Assembly: GCF_945873075.1 (NCBI RefSeq)
Contig: NZ_CAMCBS010000013.1
Location: 1 to 61,485 of the forward strand
DNA: 61,485 bases
Reading direction: 5' to 3'
DNA from: an uncultured Moraxella sp.
GTDB lineage: Bacteria; Pseudomonadota; Gammaproteobacteria; Pseudomonadales; Moraxellaceae
Under the pieces are notes generated by a model that did not search any database, was not told where the DNA came from, and saw only the letters and a list, made by a program, of their open reading frames with translations. Shown one piece after another: positions 31,617 through 41,005 of the stretch (positions are counted from its first letter, which is position 1; the number at the start of each line of letters is the position of its first letter). Position numbers and translations under genes: made by a program.

Positions 31617-31745
31617 TTAGGGTTTATCCGAATCTGATTCGCCAAACGACTCATTGCGTGACGCTTCAAATTCCACCCAAACTGCGCTCAGAATTGCAAG
31701 CAACACCGCAAATCCCAAGCCCAAAATCCATGCAAAATACCACAT
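31617..31745 (-). CDS. cydX: Cytochrome bd oxidase small subunit CydX
   Basis: A 42-residue single-span membrane protein beginning MWYFAWILGLGFAVLLAI and continuing LSAVWVEFEAS, the hallmark of CydX/YbgT. CydX is needed for stability and full activity of the bd quinol oxidase. The ATG has a strong AAGGAG with 6-base spacing and lies 10 bases after the cydB stop, so translation is clearly part of the cydAB operon. The C-terminal tail is acidic and serine-rich (ESFGESDSDKP). It is easily missed because of its size. Confidence 0.93.
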   Translation of the reverse strand: MWYFAWILGLGFAVLLAILSAVWVEFEASRNESFGESDSDKP

Positions 31746-31755
31746 GAGTTACTCC

Positions 31756-32901
31756 TTAGTATAGGGATTTTTCGTTTTGTTTGATGTAGGCTTTGGTCAC
31801 CTTGCCACGCATGATGGCATAGCCCCAGCTGGTATAAGTCACCACCACAGGCAATAGGAAAATCACCACAAGTAGCATGATAAACAAAGTCAAATGGCTA
31901 GAGCTTGAATCCCACACCGTCAAGCTTGAGCGTGGGTCGCTCGATGACGGCATATAAAATGGGAACAACGCCACGCCTGCCGTACCGATAATCCCAAGCA
32001 GGCTTAGGCTCGATGTGATAAATGCCAATAAGGTGCGACCAAGCTTTAGTAAAGCAACGGTAATCAGTGGCATCACAACGCCCAATGCAGGCACTGCCCA
32101 CAGTGCAGAATGTGCGTAGAAGTTGTTTAGCCATGCGCCTTGTTCGGTGCTGACAGTCTTACTGATTGGGTCAATCATGCCATTGGGATTGATGGTGCTT
32201 GTGATGACATAGCCATCCAAATTCACCACCCAAAAGCCCGCTGCCACAAACAGCACCGCAGTCACAATCGCCGCCATCTTGGCATAAGTCGATGCACGCG
32301 CTTGGATACCATCGACCGTACGATGTGCCAAATACACACCGCCATGCATGATGAGCATCAGCACACTAATCAGACCACACAGCAGTGCAAATGGGCTAAG
32401 CAGTCCAAAGAATGAGCCGGTATAAGTCGATACCAAATGGCTATCAAGATGGAACGGCACGCCAAGTAGTAGATTACCAAATGCCACACCAAAAATCAGC
32501 GCAGGCACAAACGAGCCGACAAACAATAGCCAATCCCAAATCTTACGCCATGTGTCATTATGAATCATACTGCGGTATTTAAAGCCCACAGGACGGAAAA
32601 ACATCGCCCACAGTGCCGCAATCAATGCCCAATAAAATCCGCTAAACGCCGTAGCATACACCAAAGGCAATGCCGCAAAAATCGCCCCGCCTGCGGTGAT
32701 GAACCACACTTGGTTACCTTCCCAATGCGGGCCAATGGTATTGACAATCACACGGCGTTCGGTGTCATCTTGACCGACAAACGGTAGCAATGAGCACACG
32801 CCAATATCATGACCATCCATGATGGCAAAGCCAATCAGTAGTACGCCGACCAGTAGCCACCAAATCAGTTTGAGCGTTTCATAATCTAAAGGTATCATCA
32901 T
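31756..32901 (-). CDS. cydB: Cytochrome bd ubiquinol oxidase subunit II
   Basis: CydB is the structural partner of CydA in the bd oxidase, which oxidises quinol and reduces oxygen at low oxygen tension. The 381-residue protein has eight or nine hydrophobic spans and the family N-terminus YETLKLIWWLLVGVLLIGFAIMDGHDIGV. AGGAG precedes the first of two adjacent ATG codons. Its start overlaps the cydA stop by 4 bases (ATGA), and cydX follows after 10 bases. Confidence 0.96.
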   Translation of the reverse strand: MMIPLDYETLKLIWWLLVGVLLIGFAIMDGHDIGVCSLLPFVGQDDTERRVIVNTIGPHWEGNQVWFITAGGAIFAALPLVYATAFSGFYWALIAALWAMFFRPVGFKYRSMIHNDTWRKIWDWLLFVGSFVPALIFGVAFGNLLLGVPFHLDSHLVSTYTGSFFGLLSPFALLCGLISVLMLIMHGGVYLAHRTVDGIQARASTYAKMAAIVTAVLFVAAGFWVVNLDGYVITSTINPNGMIDPISKTVSTEQGAWLNNFYAHSALWAVPALGVVMPLITVALLKLGRTLLAFITSSLSLLGIIGTAGVALFPFYMPSSSDPRSSLTVWDSSSSHLTLFIMLLVVIFLLPVVVTYTSWGYAIMRGKVTKAYIKQNEKSLY

Positions 32902-34523
32902 GGCGATACTCCTTTATTTTGTGAAGTATGAGCATCTGTTGGGTTGATTAGGTGCGGTGAAGTTTTTTCGCCATAATATTTACCTGTACCCAATGATGCT
33001 GGCCCAATTTTGACATATTTCACCATCAAATACATCTCAACAATAGCAAGGATGGTATAAAACGCCACAAACCCTGCCAATGACATCAGCACACTATTAA
33101 CATTAATATTCGATACCGATAAATGCGTCGGCAAGACGCCATATACCGTCCACGGCTGACGACCATATTCGGCGACGAACCAACCTGATTCAATCGCAAT
33201 CCACGGCGCAGGAATCATCAGCACGGCAAATTTAAGCAGCCATTTTTTCTGCATAAAGTTGCCTTTGATGGTGAAAAATAGGCATAAAGAAAACAGCAAT
33301 AGCATCAGCATACCCATACCCACCATCACACGGAATGTCCAAAACATCGGTGTCACTGCAGGCACACTGTCATCGACCGCTTGTGCAATCATTTCAGGCG
33401 TCGCCTTAGTGACATCATTGGTGTATTTTTTAATCAATAAACCAAAGCCCAAATCTTCTTTGTGTGCATCAAACTGTGCAATCATCGCAGGGTCAATGGT
33501 GATGCCTTGTTCTTTTTGGGCACGCATGGTATCAAGCAGACTGACAGCTGTGATGCCATTGCGGATTTTTTCTTCATTGATTTTTTTGATGTCATGAATG
33601 CCAAGAATCTGTTTGTCCAATGAACGAGTACCAATGATACCCATCACATACGGGATATGCACTGACCAGTCGTTCTTTTGTTCGGCTTCATTGATGCCAG
33701 CGATGATATTAAAGCTTGCTGGTGCAGGCTCAGTTTCCCACATCGCTTCGATGGCAGCCAGTTTGGTTTGCTGTGCATGACCAATCGAATAACCCGACTC
33801 ATCACCCAAGACAATGACAGAACAAATCGCCGCAAAGCCAAAGGCAGATGCCACATGAAAGCTACGCTTGGCAAATTCAATATCACGACCCTTAAGCAGA
33901 TACCATGCCGACACACCAAGCACGAACATCGCCCCTGTCACATAGCCTGCTGATACGGTGTGCAAGAATTTGTTTTGGGCATCTGGATTTAGGAAAATTT
34001 CTGCAAAGCTTGTCATCTCCATACGCATGGTTTCATAATTGAACTCAGCGCCGACAGGGTTTTGCATCCAGCCGTTCGCCACCAAAATCCATAGCGCAGA
34101 TAAGCTTGTGCCCAGCGCCATCAGTAGTGTGGTGGTGAAGTGCTGTAAGCGAGACATACGCTCCCAGCCAAAGAAGAACAGACCAACCATTGTCGATTCT
34201 AAGAAAAACGCCATCAAGCCTTCGATGGCAAGCGGCGCACCAAACACATCGCCGACATAGTGCGAATAATATGCCCAGTTGGTGCCGAATTGAAATTCCA
34301 TCGTGATACCAGTGGTAACACCCAGAACGAAGTTGATGCCGAACAGCTTACCCCAAAAACGGGTCATGTCTTTCCAAATCTCTTTGCCTGTTGTGAGATA
34401 GACTGCTTCCATGATGACAAGCATCCAAGTCATCCCAAGCGTCAAAGGCACAAATAAGAAGTGAAATAATGCAGTTACGGCAAATTGAAGCCGAGATATA
34501 TCGACCAGATGCTCGGTAATCAT
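32898..34523 (-). CDS. cydA: Cytochrome bd ubiquinol oxidase subunit I
   Basis: CydA carries the three hemes and the quinol site of the bd oxidase. The 541-residue protein has His21 (ALFHFLFVPLTLG), the probable axial ligand of the high-spin heme, the GWMQNPVG segment, and a long Q-loop between about residues 240 and 380 with ETEPAPASFNIIAG and DLGFGLLIKKYTN. That makes it the long-loop (E. coli-like) subtype. The ATG at 34523 (MITEHLVDISRLQFA) has AAGGGG upstream; the open frame extends 23 codons further without support. First gene of cydA-cydB-cydX. Confidence 0.97.
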   Translation of the reverse strand: MITEHLVDISRLQFAVTALFHFLFVPLTLGMTWMLVIMEAVYLTTGKEIWKDMTRFWGKLFGINFVLGVTTGITMEFQFGTNWAYYSHYVGDVFGAPLAIEGLMAFFLESTMVGLFFFGWERMSRLQHFTTTLLMALGTSLSALWILVANGWMQNPVGAEFNYETMRMEMTSFAEIFLNPDAQNKFLHTVSAGYVTGAMFVLGVSAWYLLKGRDIEFAKRSFHVASAFGFAAICSVIVLGDESGYSIGHAQQTKLAAIEAMWETEPAPASFNIIAGINEAEQKNDWSVHIPYVMGIIGTRSLDKQILGIHDIKKINEEKIRNGITAVSLLDTMRAQKEQGITIDPAMIAQFDAHKEDLGFGLLIKKYTNDVTKATPEMIAQAVDDSVPAVTPMFWTFRVMVGMGMLMLLLFSLCLFFTIKGNFMQKKWLLKFAVLMIPAPWIAIESGWFVAEYGRQPWTVYGVLPTHLSVSNINVNSVLMSLAGFVAFYTILAIVEMYLMVKYVKIGPASLGTGKYYGEKTSPHLINPTDAHTSQNKGVSP

Positions 34524-34943
34524 ACCAAACCCCTTTTTGATAAAATTGAATGAATATTCGATGCGACCGATCAACAGGCAAAAATGTATCAATCAATGAA
34601 TGGGGCGAGATGTCCCAAAGACTTGCCTATCCTTGAGAACAGTCGATATGAACTTCGCCATCATAGCAAAGTATTTACCAAAAACCAACAGATATTTATT
34701 GACCGATTCATTCATTATTTTGATGATAAACTTTGGATAATATCGTTTTATTAATATGGCAATTTATGATAAACCAAATTAACTTTTTATATAAGATTTA
34801 ATGATTAAGATACGGGTTTTTCTTATGAATTGGGTGAAAACTAGCAAATTATCTGGTATATGGGATGATGCTAAATAATAAAACCCAACTTATCACACCT
34901 TAAATGGCTAACTCGTTGGGTTTTGTGTGGATTTCAGCACCGA
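34524..34943. other. Intergenic region upstream of cydA
   Basis: AT-rich, containing the cydA promoter region and, at its far end, the terminator of the minus-strand gene at 34944. I looked for an FNR/ANR site (TTGAT-N4-ATCAA) and found none convincing. No open reading frame of interest. Confidence 0.4.
34880..34924 (-). terminator. Terminator of the periplasmic-protein gene
   Basis: Minus strand: AAAACCCAAC pairs with GTTGGGTTT, followed by TATTATTT; the loop is about 25 bases. Located just past the stop codon at 34944. Confidence 0.6.
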
Positions 34944-35639
34944 TTAATCAGAAGTTCCATTGACCTCTTCATCATACGCACCAAAATATCGGGTTTGACA
35001 TCGAATTATTTTTTGATTTTCATCAAAATTCATAAAATACCCATATGCAGCCGCACCAGTATTGGATAAATAACCATTCTTTTTCGTGAAATGAAAACTA
35101 TAATGATAACTTAGCACGGGGTAAAATAGCATCTGATAATATCCTCCCAAATCTGGTATTGATTCTGTTGGAAACTCAATATGTTTAGCTAGCGAATATG
35201 CATTTAAACCGCCACTATGACTCTTTTCAGGATTCAATGATGCCCAAAATCTCTCCGTTCCAGCATGCATAATCAAACCATTCTGGTCTTTGACATAAAA
35301 CTGTGGTAATGCTTGCATAAAACGTGTATCTGAAAAATAAATGGTCGTAATACTATCCGCTGCCGATTCATCACGAAACTCAATACGTGTAAATGGCGAA
35401 CCAAACAAGGTAGCATTTTTAAATCGATAATTGGTTACTGTGCCACGCTCAGCTTCTGATTCCTTTGATGAAATGATATCTTTTTTTAATGATTTTGGTG
35501 CAGAATCAATTAATTCCCAAATCTCACTCGGTGAACAATTTTCTTTGATAGCGCTAAAGTGATTTGTCCAATCACCTGCTGATGCACTTGCACACAAAGT
35601 CAAACCAAAAATCCAGTTGCGACTTTTTTCAACATACAA
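34944..35639 (-). CDS. Putative exported protein of unknown function, start region frameshifted
   Basis: About 230 residues with a signal-like end (LTLCASASAGDW) followed by a globular domain with no motif I know. The body contains EIWELIDSAPKSLKKDI, SPFTRIEFRDESA and GGYYQMLFYPVLSYHYSF. The in-frame start is a TTG at 35639. However, the well-placed ATG at 35635, with GGAG 7 bases upstream, opens a different frame (MLKKVATGFLV, then stop) that looks like the true start of a signal peptide. A one-base change within the first 40 bases would fuse the two. The gene is therefore either damaged, phase-variable or affected by a sequencing error. Confidence 0.6.
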   Translation of the reverse strand: MYVEKSRNWIFGLTLCASASAGDWTNHFSAIKENCSPSEIWELIDSAPKSLKKDIISSKESEAERGTVTNYRFKNATLFGSPFTRIEFRDESAADSITTIYFSDTRFMQALPQFYVKDQNGLIMHAGTERFWASLNPEKSHSGGLNAYSLAKHIEFPTESIPDLGGYYQMLFYPVLSYHYSFHFTKKNGYLSNTGAAAYGYFMNFDENQKIIRCQTRYFGAYDEEVNGTSD

Positions 35640-35732
35640 AACTCCATTACTGTTAATAAATCAGTTTCAATCCTAAAATATATCTTAATCAATTCAATAA
35701 GTCAATTAGCGCCATTGCTTGATAAAACCATG

Positions 35733-36455
35733 CTACAACCTTGCTACCACTTCACCTTGTAGCACCCACCAAAAGCCCATAAAGCCAAGCGCAAGCAGCA
35801 TCGCCGTCGCCCAAAAATACGGAAAATGCCCCAGTCGATGCGTCAGCCGACGCTCCGCACTCAACGCCACGCCAAGCACCGCCCCTGTCAGCATTCCACC
35901 GATATGCCCTGCATTATCAATCCCTGCGATGGCAAAGCCCATGATGATATTAAGCCCCATGACGATGGCTAGGCTTTTGGTATTTAGCTGAATGCCGATG
36001 GGCGCTTTCGTTAGTGCAAGCACAAGCAAAAACGCCCCCATACCCATAATACCACCCGACGCCCCTGCCGAGATGGTGGGTAGCTCGCCTGCTAGGATGG
36101 CTTGCCATGATTGATAATTGGACAACAGATTGCCACCCACCACCGACAAGCCAAACAGCACCAAAAATCGCACCGAGCCTGTGATGACTTCGACCACTTG
36201 CCCAAAAAAGTACATCGCAAAGCTATTGAACAACAAATGCATCAGCCCAATGTGCAAAAACGCACTCGTCAGCAGTCGCCACGGCTCATCATTCATGCTA
36301 AGTAGCACAAAATCCGCCCCAAAGCGTATCAAATCAGCATTCGTCTGCGCATCGATACTCACGCCTGCCATCATCTGATATAGCGTCATCAGCACAAAGC
36401 TTGCAATCAGTACAATGGTCATCGGCGCATATCGCCAAAGCTGTTGTAGTGTCAT
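35733..36455 (-). CDS. Rhomboid-family intramembrane serine protease
   Basis: A 240-residue membrane protein with six or seven spans. It contains LMHLLFNSFAMYFFG (the H-x-x-x-N region), the catalytic serine in GASGGIMGMG, and the catalytic histidine in NAGHIGGMLTG. Rhomboids cut transmembrane substrates within the bilayer; the substrate here is unknown. The ATG at 36455 (MTLQQLWRYAPMT) has GGAT upstream and removes a 23-residue implausible extension. It is divergent from the TonB-dependent receptor gene. Confidence 0.9.
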   Translation of the reverse strand: MTLQQLWRYAPMTIVLIASFVLMTLYQMMAGVSIDAQTNADLIRFGADFVLLSMNDEPWRLLTSAFLHIGLMHLLFNSFAMYFFGQVVEVITGSVRFLVLFGLSVVGGNLLSNYQSWQAILAGELPTISAGASGGIMGMGAFLLVLALTKAPIGIQLNTKSLAIVMGLNIIMGFAIAGIDNAGHIGGMLTGAVLGVALSAERRLTHRLGHFPYFWATAMLLALGFMGFWWVLQGEVVARL

Positions 36456-36568
36456 AATTATCCAAATCCATCTCAAGATTTCTTGACAAATTGTATCATA
36501 AATTGACCCAAACGCCATGTTCATGGCAAATGCTATTGTTTAATCGATAATCATTCAATAATACAAAT

Positions 36569-36617
36569 AGTAATGATAGTGATTCTTATTTACAAAATAA
36601 CTGGACTGATTTATAAT
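36569..36617 (+). promoter_or_regulatory. Fur box and sigma-70 promoter of the TonB receptor
   Basis: Positions 36569-36587 match the 19-bp Fur consensus at about 13-14 bases (core AATGATAGTGATT). Immediately downstream lie TTTACA (36589-36594), a 17-bp spacer and TATAAT (36612-36617). A second, weaker GATAATCATT lies at 36546-36555. A repressor bound here would cover the -35 region, giving iron repression. Confidence 0.75.
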
Positions 36618-36669
36618 AGCGCAACATTTGCATGATTTGTTTGTTTATGAACCAATAAGGATGATGACC

Positions 36670-39327
36670 ATGACAATCCATACCCATCCATCAGCATTAT
36701 CGGTACTTAGCTTATCCGTACTGCTTGCCATGTCCACACAGGCAGTTGCCAATGATGGCGAACAAGCCGAAACCCAAAGCGCCACACCAACCGTCGTGCT
36801 TGAGAGCGACGAAATTATCATCAACCGCACCGCCCCTGCCCAAGTTGGGCAAGCGGTGGTCAATCGAGATATGCTTGATGGCCAAAACATCCAAGACGCC
36901 AAAGATTTGGTACGCTACAATACCGAAGTAGATGTCGCCGAAGTAGGTCGCTATGGCAATAAGGGCTTTGCCATTCGTGGTGTCGATGGCAACCGTGTTG
37001 CGATGAATATTGATGGCGTGCCTTTGCCTGATGTGGAGAGCAATGAGATTTTTTCGCCATATGGCTATATGTACGAAGGTCGCTTTAGCCCTGACCTTGA
37101 GATGATGAATAGCGTGCGTATCACCGCAGGTGCTGACAGCTTGGCATCAGGCTCAGGCGCAGTCGGTGGCTCGGTGGCTTATCTGACCAAAGAGCCAAGC
37201 GACATACTCCAAGGCGATGATACCGCTGGTGGCTATGCCAAAATCGGCTACAACAGCAAAAATAGCGAAAAGCTGATTGCCACAGGCTTGGCATTTGACC
37301 ACGGCCGTGCACAGGGTCTGCTCAACTACAGCTATCGTCAAGGTAGCGAAACCAAGAACCACGCCATGCGCCGTGCTGACTATGCTCGCATCAACCCTGA
37401 ATATCTATTTAGCGAAGAAGAGATGCCATCAGCTTATGATACCGCATCACTGATTTATCCCAATCCGATGGCGTTCGACCGTGAAAGTGTGCTTGCCAAG
37501 CTGTATTTCTCACCAACCGACGAACACCGCTTTGGCGTACATGGTATGTACCAACGCACCGAAAATGACATCAATGTCGAAAGCATCAACAGCACAGGCT
37601 CACGCACAGGTAACACCACTCGCCGCGCTCACGATGTCGAAGAGCTCAAAAGCTATGGCGCAAACTATCGCTACCAACCTGATAACAGCTCTGCACTGGA
37701 TACGCTAAGCGTGGATTATACACACAGTGATGTGCTAGGTCTTGCAGATACTTGGGTGTATCGTCGTGAATTTACTTGCTCTGACCCGAGCGTCTCGCAG
37801 TATCTGTGTGATTATTATGGCAAAGAACTTGTCCTAAACAAAGACAATGTCACCCTATCCAACCGTGAATATCGCCCCACTCAGACAGTGACTGACCAAG
37901 TCAGCCTAAGCCTAAAATCCGTGCCGTTTGACCTTGGTAAATTTGGTGAACATAAGCTTAGCCTAGATGCCAAATACGCCAAGCACGACTACACAAGCTC
38001 AGCGACTTATCTATCTAATAGCTCATACATCAAGGACCATCTATCGTATGCCTTCCCTGATGCCGACAAGACCAACTACAGCATCACGCTGACCGACAGT
38101 GTACGCCTAAATGACCGCCTGCGTGCTTTGGCGGGGCTTCGATATGATAATTTTAATTATTCACCGTATTTCCAAGATGATGTCAATGGGCTTAGCGAAA
38201 TCACTCGTAATAATGACGTCTGCAATAACAGCTCAAACACCACCATCTACTGCCAACTGTATCGCTCAGGCAATGGCTTGGCACAAAGCAAATTTCATCA
38301 TCTGACTTGGAATGCTGGCTTTGATTATGAAGTCATCGCTGATAAGCTTGATGCTCGTTATAAGATTGGCACGGGATTTTTAGCGCCGACGGTATCGCAG
38401 ATTTATAGTAACTTTGAAGGCATGGGCATTCGCCAAGTGCCAAACTATGCACTCAAACCCGAAAAATCACTCAACCAAGAGCTTGAACTCAAATGGACGG
38501 TGAATGATGATGTCAGCCTAAGCGCATCCGGTTATTTGACGCAGTATGATGATTTTATCCATACTCGTTTTTGGCAAGGTGATACCAACGGCTGTGATAG
38601 TCGCAGCACTTGCCTACAGTCCACCAATCTTGACACCGCCAAAATCTATGGCGTACGCTTAGGCGCAAAAGCCGACCTGTCTAATTGGCTCAACACCAAA
38701 GGTCGCTTGAGCGTCTCAGCAGATTATCATACCGCTCGTGACAGTGCCAAAGTCACGCTCGATGATGGCTCGGTGGCGACCATTAATACATTGGCATCCG
38801 TGCCTGCGACGCTGATTGTCGGTGCTGATTATATTTCACCCAATGAAGACTGGTCACTGCACGCTCGTGTGCGTGGTATCGCCGCCAAAAAAGCCAAAGA
38901 CACCAAATCCATTGAAGTTACACCTATCGAAACCGTCACCACAACCACTTGCCCAAGTGATATTGCCGCTTATGGCTATTGTGACTATTATGGTTATCGT
39001 TATGACAGCGCCACAGGCAGTTATACCAAAACCGCCACCGCCATCACAGGCTATGATGAGTATGTAGATACCTACAAATACGCCGATAAGAGCAAAGGTG
39101 CGATGGTTGTGGATATTTATGGCACCAAAAAATTTGGTCAAAACAAACAATTCATCGTCAATGCTGGTGTCTATAACCTAACCAACACCAAATATATCCC
39201 ATGGGAAACCCTAAGAATGTTCAATACCACCAACACCAATCAGATGGTGGGTGCTGATGGTTATGGCTTTGCTCGCTATACCGCCCCTGGTCGCAACTTT
39301 GGTATCTCAGCGACTTATCAGTTCTAA
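36670..39327 (+). CDS. TonB-dependent receptor, hemoglobin/transferrin/lactoferrin family
   Basis: An 885-residue outer-membrane receptor. A signal peptide ends at AQAVA-like MSTQAVA (residue 27). The plug domain contains GFAIRGVDGNRVAMNIDGVPLPD and GSGAVGGSVAYLTKEP. The 22-strand barrel ends in a terminal aromatic (TYQF). The stretch GFLAPTVSQIYSNFEG with VPNYALKPEKS corresponds to the FRAP/NPNL region of heme and transferrin receptors. Four cysteine pairs lie in predicted outer loops, two of them sharing CDYYG. The ATG at 36670 follows AAGGA by 8 bases, the best of four nearby ATGs. The Fur-box promoter indicates expression under iron limitation. The ligand (heme, hemoglobin or transferrin) cannot be settled from the sequence. 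Confidence 0.9.
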   Translation: MTIHTHPSALSVLSLSVLLAMSTQAVANDGEQAETQSATPTVVLESDEIIINRTAPAQVGQAVVNRDMLDGQNIQDAKDLVRYNTEVDVAEVGRYGNKGFAIRGVDGNRVAMNIDGVPLPDVESNEIFSPYGYMYEGRFSPDLEMMNSVRITAGADSLASGSGAVGGSVAYLTKEPSDILQGDDTAGGYAKIGYNSKNSEKLIATGLAFDHGRAQGLLNYSYRQGSETKNHAMRRADYARINPEYLFSEEEMPSAYDTASLIYPNPMAFDRESVLAKLYFSPTDEHRFGVHGMYQRTENDINVESINSTGSRTGNTTRRAHDVEELKSYGANYRYQPDNSSALDTLSVDYTHSDVLGLADTWVYRREFTCSDPSVSQYLCDYYGKELVLNKDNVTLSNREYRPTQTVTDQVSLSLKSVPFDLGKFGEHKLSLDAKYAKHDYTSSATYLSNSSYIKDHLSYAFPDADKTNYSITLTDSVRLNDRLRALAGLRYDNFNYSPYFQDDVNGLSEITRNNDVCNNSSNTTIYCQLYRSGNGLAQSKFHHLTWNAGFDYEVIADKLDARYKIGTGFLAPTVSQIYSNFEGMGIRQVPNYALKPEKSLNQELELKWTVNDDVSLSASGYLTQYDDFIHTRFWQGDTNGCDSRSTCLQSTNLDTAKIYGVRLGAKADLSNWLNTKGRLSVSADYHTARDSAKVTLDDGSVATINTLASVPATLIVGADYISPNEDWSLHARVRGIAAKKAKDTKSIEVTPIETVTTTTCPSDIAAYGYCDYYGYRYDSATGSYTKTATAITGYDEYVDTYKYADKSKGAMVVDIYGTKKFGQNKQFIVNAGVYNLTNTKYIPWETLRMFNTTNTNQMVGADGYGFARYTAPGRNFGISATYQF

Positions 39328-39346
39328 GTCTGCTGCTTACCCAAAC

Positions 39347-39382
39347 AAATTGCCCCAAGTGTGCGCTTGGGGCAATTTTATC
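39347..39382. terminator. Terminator of the TonB receptor gene
   Basis: A perfect 13-bp stem AAATTGCCCCAAG/CTTGGGGCAATTT with a 6-base loop followed by TTA. It probably also ends transcription of the converging channel gene. Confidence 0.88.
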
Positions 39383-39402
39383 TATCACTAATTTATACGT
39401 GT

Positions 39403-40230
39403 TTATACGTGCAAATCATGACCGCAGCGGTCGCAGTATTTGGCATTGGTCGCATGGCCAAATTTACCACAGTTGGGACAAGAGACTGGCTGTAGCTGTG
39501 GGCGCATGGTGCGGGTCAGCTCAGCGGTAAAAATCCCCGTCGGCACGGCAATGATGGCATAACCGGTAATCATCACCATACTTGCAATCGCCTGACCAAG
39601 CGGTGTCTTGGGCGAAATATCGCCATAGCCGACAGTGGTGAGCGTCACGACCGCCCAATAGATGGACTTAGGGATACTTGTAAAGCCATGCTTTGGGCCT
39701 TCGACCACATACAGCACCGCCCCAAAGATGGTGACAAGTAGCAATAAAGATAAGAAAAATACGGTAATCTTGTGCTGACTGGTCTTGAACGCCGCCGCCA
39801 AAAACCCCGCCTGCTGCATATACGATTTTAGGCGAAATACCCGAAAAATCCGCAAAATCCGCAAAATACGCACCACCAGCAGATAATGCGTACCCACAAA
39901 AAACAGGCTCAAATAAGTCGGCAATAGCGCAAGCAAATCCACCACCCCAAAAAAGCTAAACGCATAGGCGCGGCGATTGGGCGATGAATACAGACGTAAG
40001 GCGTATTCGATGGTGAATAAAATGGTAAATAGCCATTCTGTCACCGCAAAATAGCGACCATAAGCAATGCGTAGCTCAAGCACGCTATCGAGCATCACCA
40101 CAAAGACACTGGTAATAATCGCCACCAAAATACAGACATCAAACAGCTTGCCCGCAGGCGTGTCTGTGCCCTCGATGATGACATGAATCCGTTCTTTGAG
40201 CGAATGGGTTTTGTGGTGAGTTGGTTGCAT
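39403..40230 (-). CDS. Voltage-gated potassium channel with C-terminal zinc ribbon
   Basis: A 275-residue Kv-type ion channel. S1-S3 spans lie at about residues 30-110. S4 has five arginines at every third position (Arg121, 124, 127, 130, 133). The pore helix and selectivity filter TVGYGD are at 199-204 and S6 at about 212-236. After S6 the protein ends with a four-cysteine zinc ribbon: Cys251, Cys254, Cys266, Cys269 (CPNC...CDRCG). This cytoplasmic ribbon could sense metal or redox state or help tetramerisation; that is inference. The gene is convergent with the TonB receptor gene. Confidence 0.9.
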   Translation of the reverse strand: MQPTHHKTHSLKERIHVIIEGTDTPAGKLFDVCILVAIITSVFVVMLDSVLELRIAYGRYFAVTEWLFTILFTIEYALRLYSSPNRRAYAFSFFGVVDLLALLPTYLSLFFVGTHYLLVVRILRILRIFRVFRLKSYMQQAGFLAAAFKTSQHKITVFFLSLLLLVTIFGAVLYVVEGPKHGFTSIPKSIYWAVVTLTTVGYGDISPKTPLGQAIASMVMITGYAIIAVPTGIFTAELTRTMRPQLQPVSCPNCGKFGHATNAKYCDRCGHDLHV

Positions 40231-40304
40231 AAATCGAGCAAAGTAACAAAAGATGCTATATTTTAGCCTAAATCATCACGAATGAATAGCAACAGTTGCG
40301 CAAA

Positions 40305-40333
40305 AAAACCATCCATAATTCATGGATGGTTTA
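40305..40333 (-). terminator. Terminator of the FMN reductase gene
   Basis: A 10-bp stem AACCATCCAT/ATGGATGGTT with a 5-base loop; seven T residues follow on the minus strand. Confidence 0.85.
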
Positions 40334-40373
40334 GGTCTGTCAGACACTTTGGTGTTGCGTTGTATCGAGCCAA

Positions 40374-40919
40374 TTAGAATTTTGCAACAAATTCAGCAAA
40401 GCTATTGATAAAGCCTTGTAGCGTGCCTTTGGCTTGTTCAGAAACCAGTTCGCCTTGTTCATTGAACGCACCGGCAAAGATACCACCGACCGCCGCTGCA
40501 AATGGCGCAACAGGCATACTGATATAAGCACTCGCCGCCACTGTACGCAGCGCATCTACGGCACGGTTGCTACCACCTGCATTGACACTCACCAGACCTA
40601 GCGGCTTACCAATCCATAGGCTTTGACCTGCTGGGCGTGATACCACATCGATGGCGTTTTTTAGCATCGCAGAATAGCTACCATTATGCTCAGGTGTCAC
40701 CCAAATCACCGCATCAGCCGCTTTTACCGCTTCACGCACACGAGTGTACTGTGGCACATCTTGGCTGTCTAGGTCACGGTCATATAGGGGCAAATCGCCA
40801 ATTTCTACGATATTTAGCTGAATTGACGCAGGGGCGATTTGTTGTAGATGTTTCACCGCTAGGTGGTTGAATGATGTTGTGCTAGCACTACCAATCAATA
40901 CGGCAACTTGTTTGGTCAT
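40374..40919 (-). CDS. NADPH-dependent FMN reductase / quinone reductase family
   Basis: A 181-residue flavodoxin-fold protein. GSASTTSFNHLAVKHL forms the phosphate-binding loop, and TPEHNGSYSAMLKNAIDVVSRP is the conserved flavin-contacting segment of the NADPH_dep_FMN_red family (ChrR/YieF/azoreductase type). Members reduce quinones, azo compounds or chromate by two electrons, protecting against redox cycling. The ATG at 40919 has AAGGA upstream; 16 extra codons to 40967 are unlikely. Its promoter is a near copy of the pirin promoter (see operators at 41056 and 41908), so both should respond to the same regulator. Confidence 0.9.
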   Translation of the reverse strand: MTKQVAVLIGSASTTSFNHLAVKHLQQIAPASIQLNIVEIGDLPLYDRDLDSQDVPQYTRVREAVKAADAVIWVTPEHNGSYSAMLKNAIDVVSRPAGQSLWIGKPLGLVSVNAGGSNRAVDALRTVAASAYISMPVAPFAAAVGGIFAGAFNEQGELVSEQAKGTLQGFINSFAEFVAKF

Positions 40920-41005
40920 AAGAATTTTCCTTCTTTTTTGACTTGAATTTGTCATGGTTGGATTCATCGGCGTTGATCTGTCGATACTTGCCTTGTCATG
41001 GGTTT

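Noticed and set aside
34524-34943. FNR/ANR-type site upstream of cydA
   Set aside because: TTGAT-like half sites exist but none has the matching ATCAA half at 4-bp spacing.
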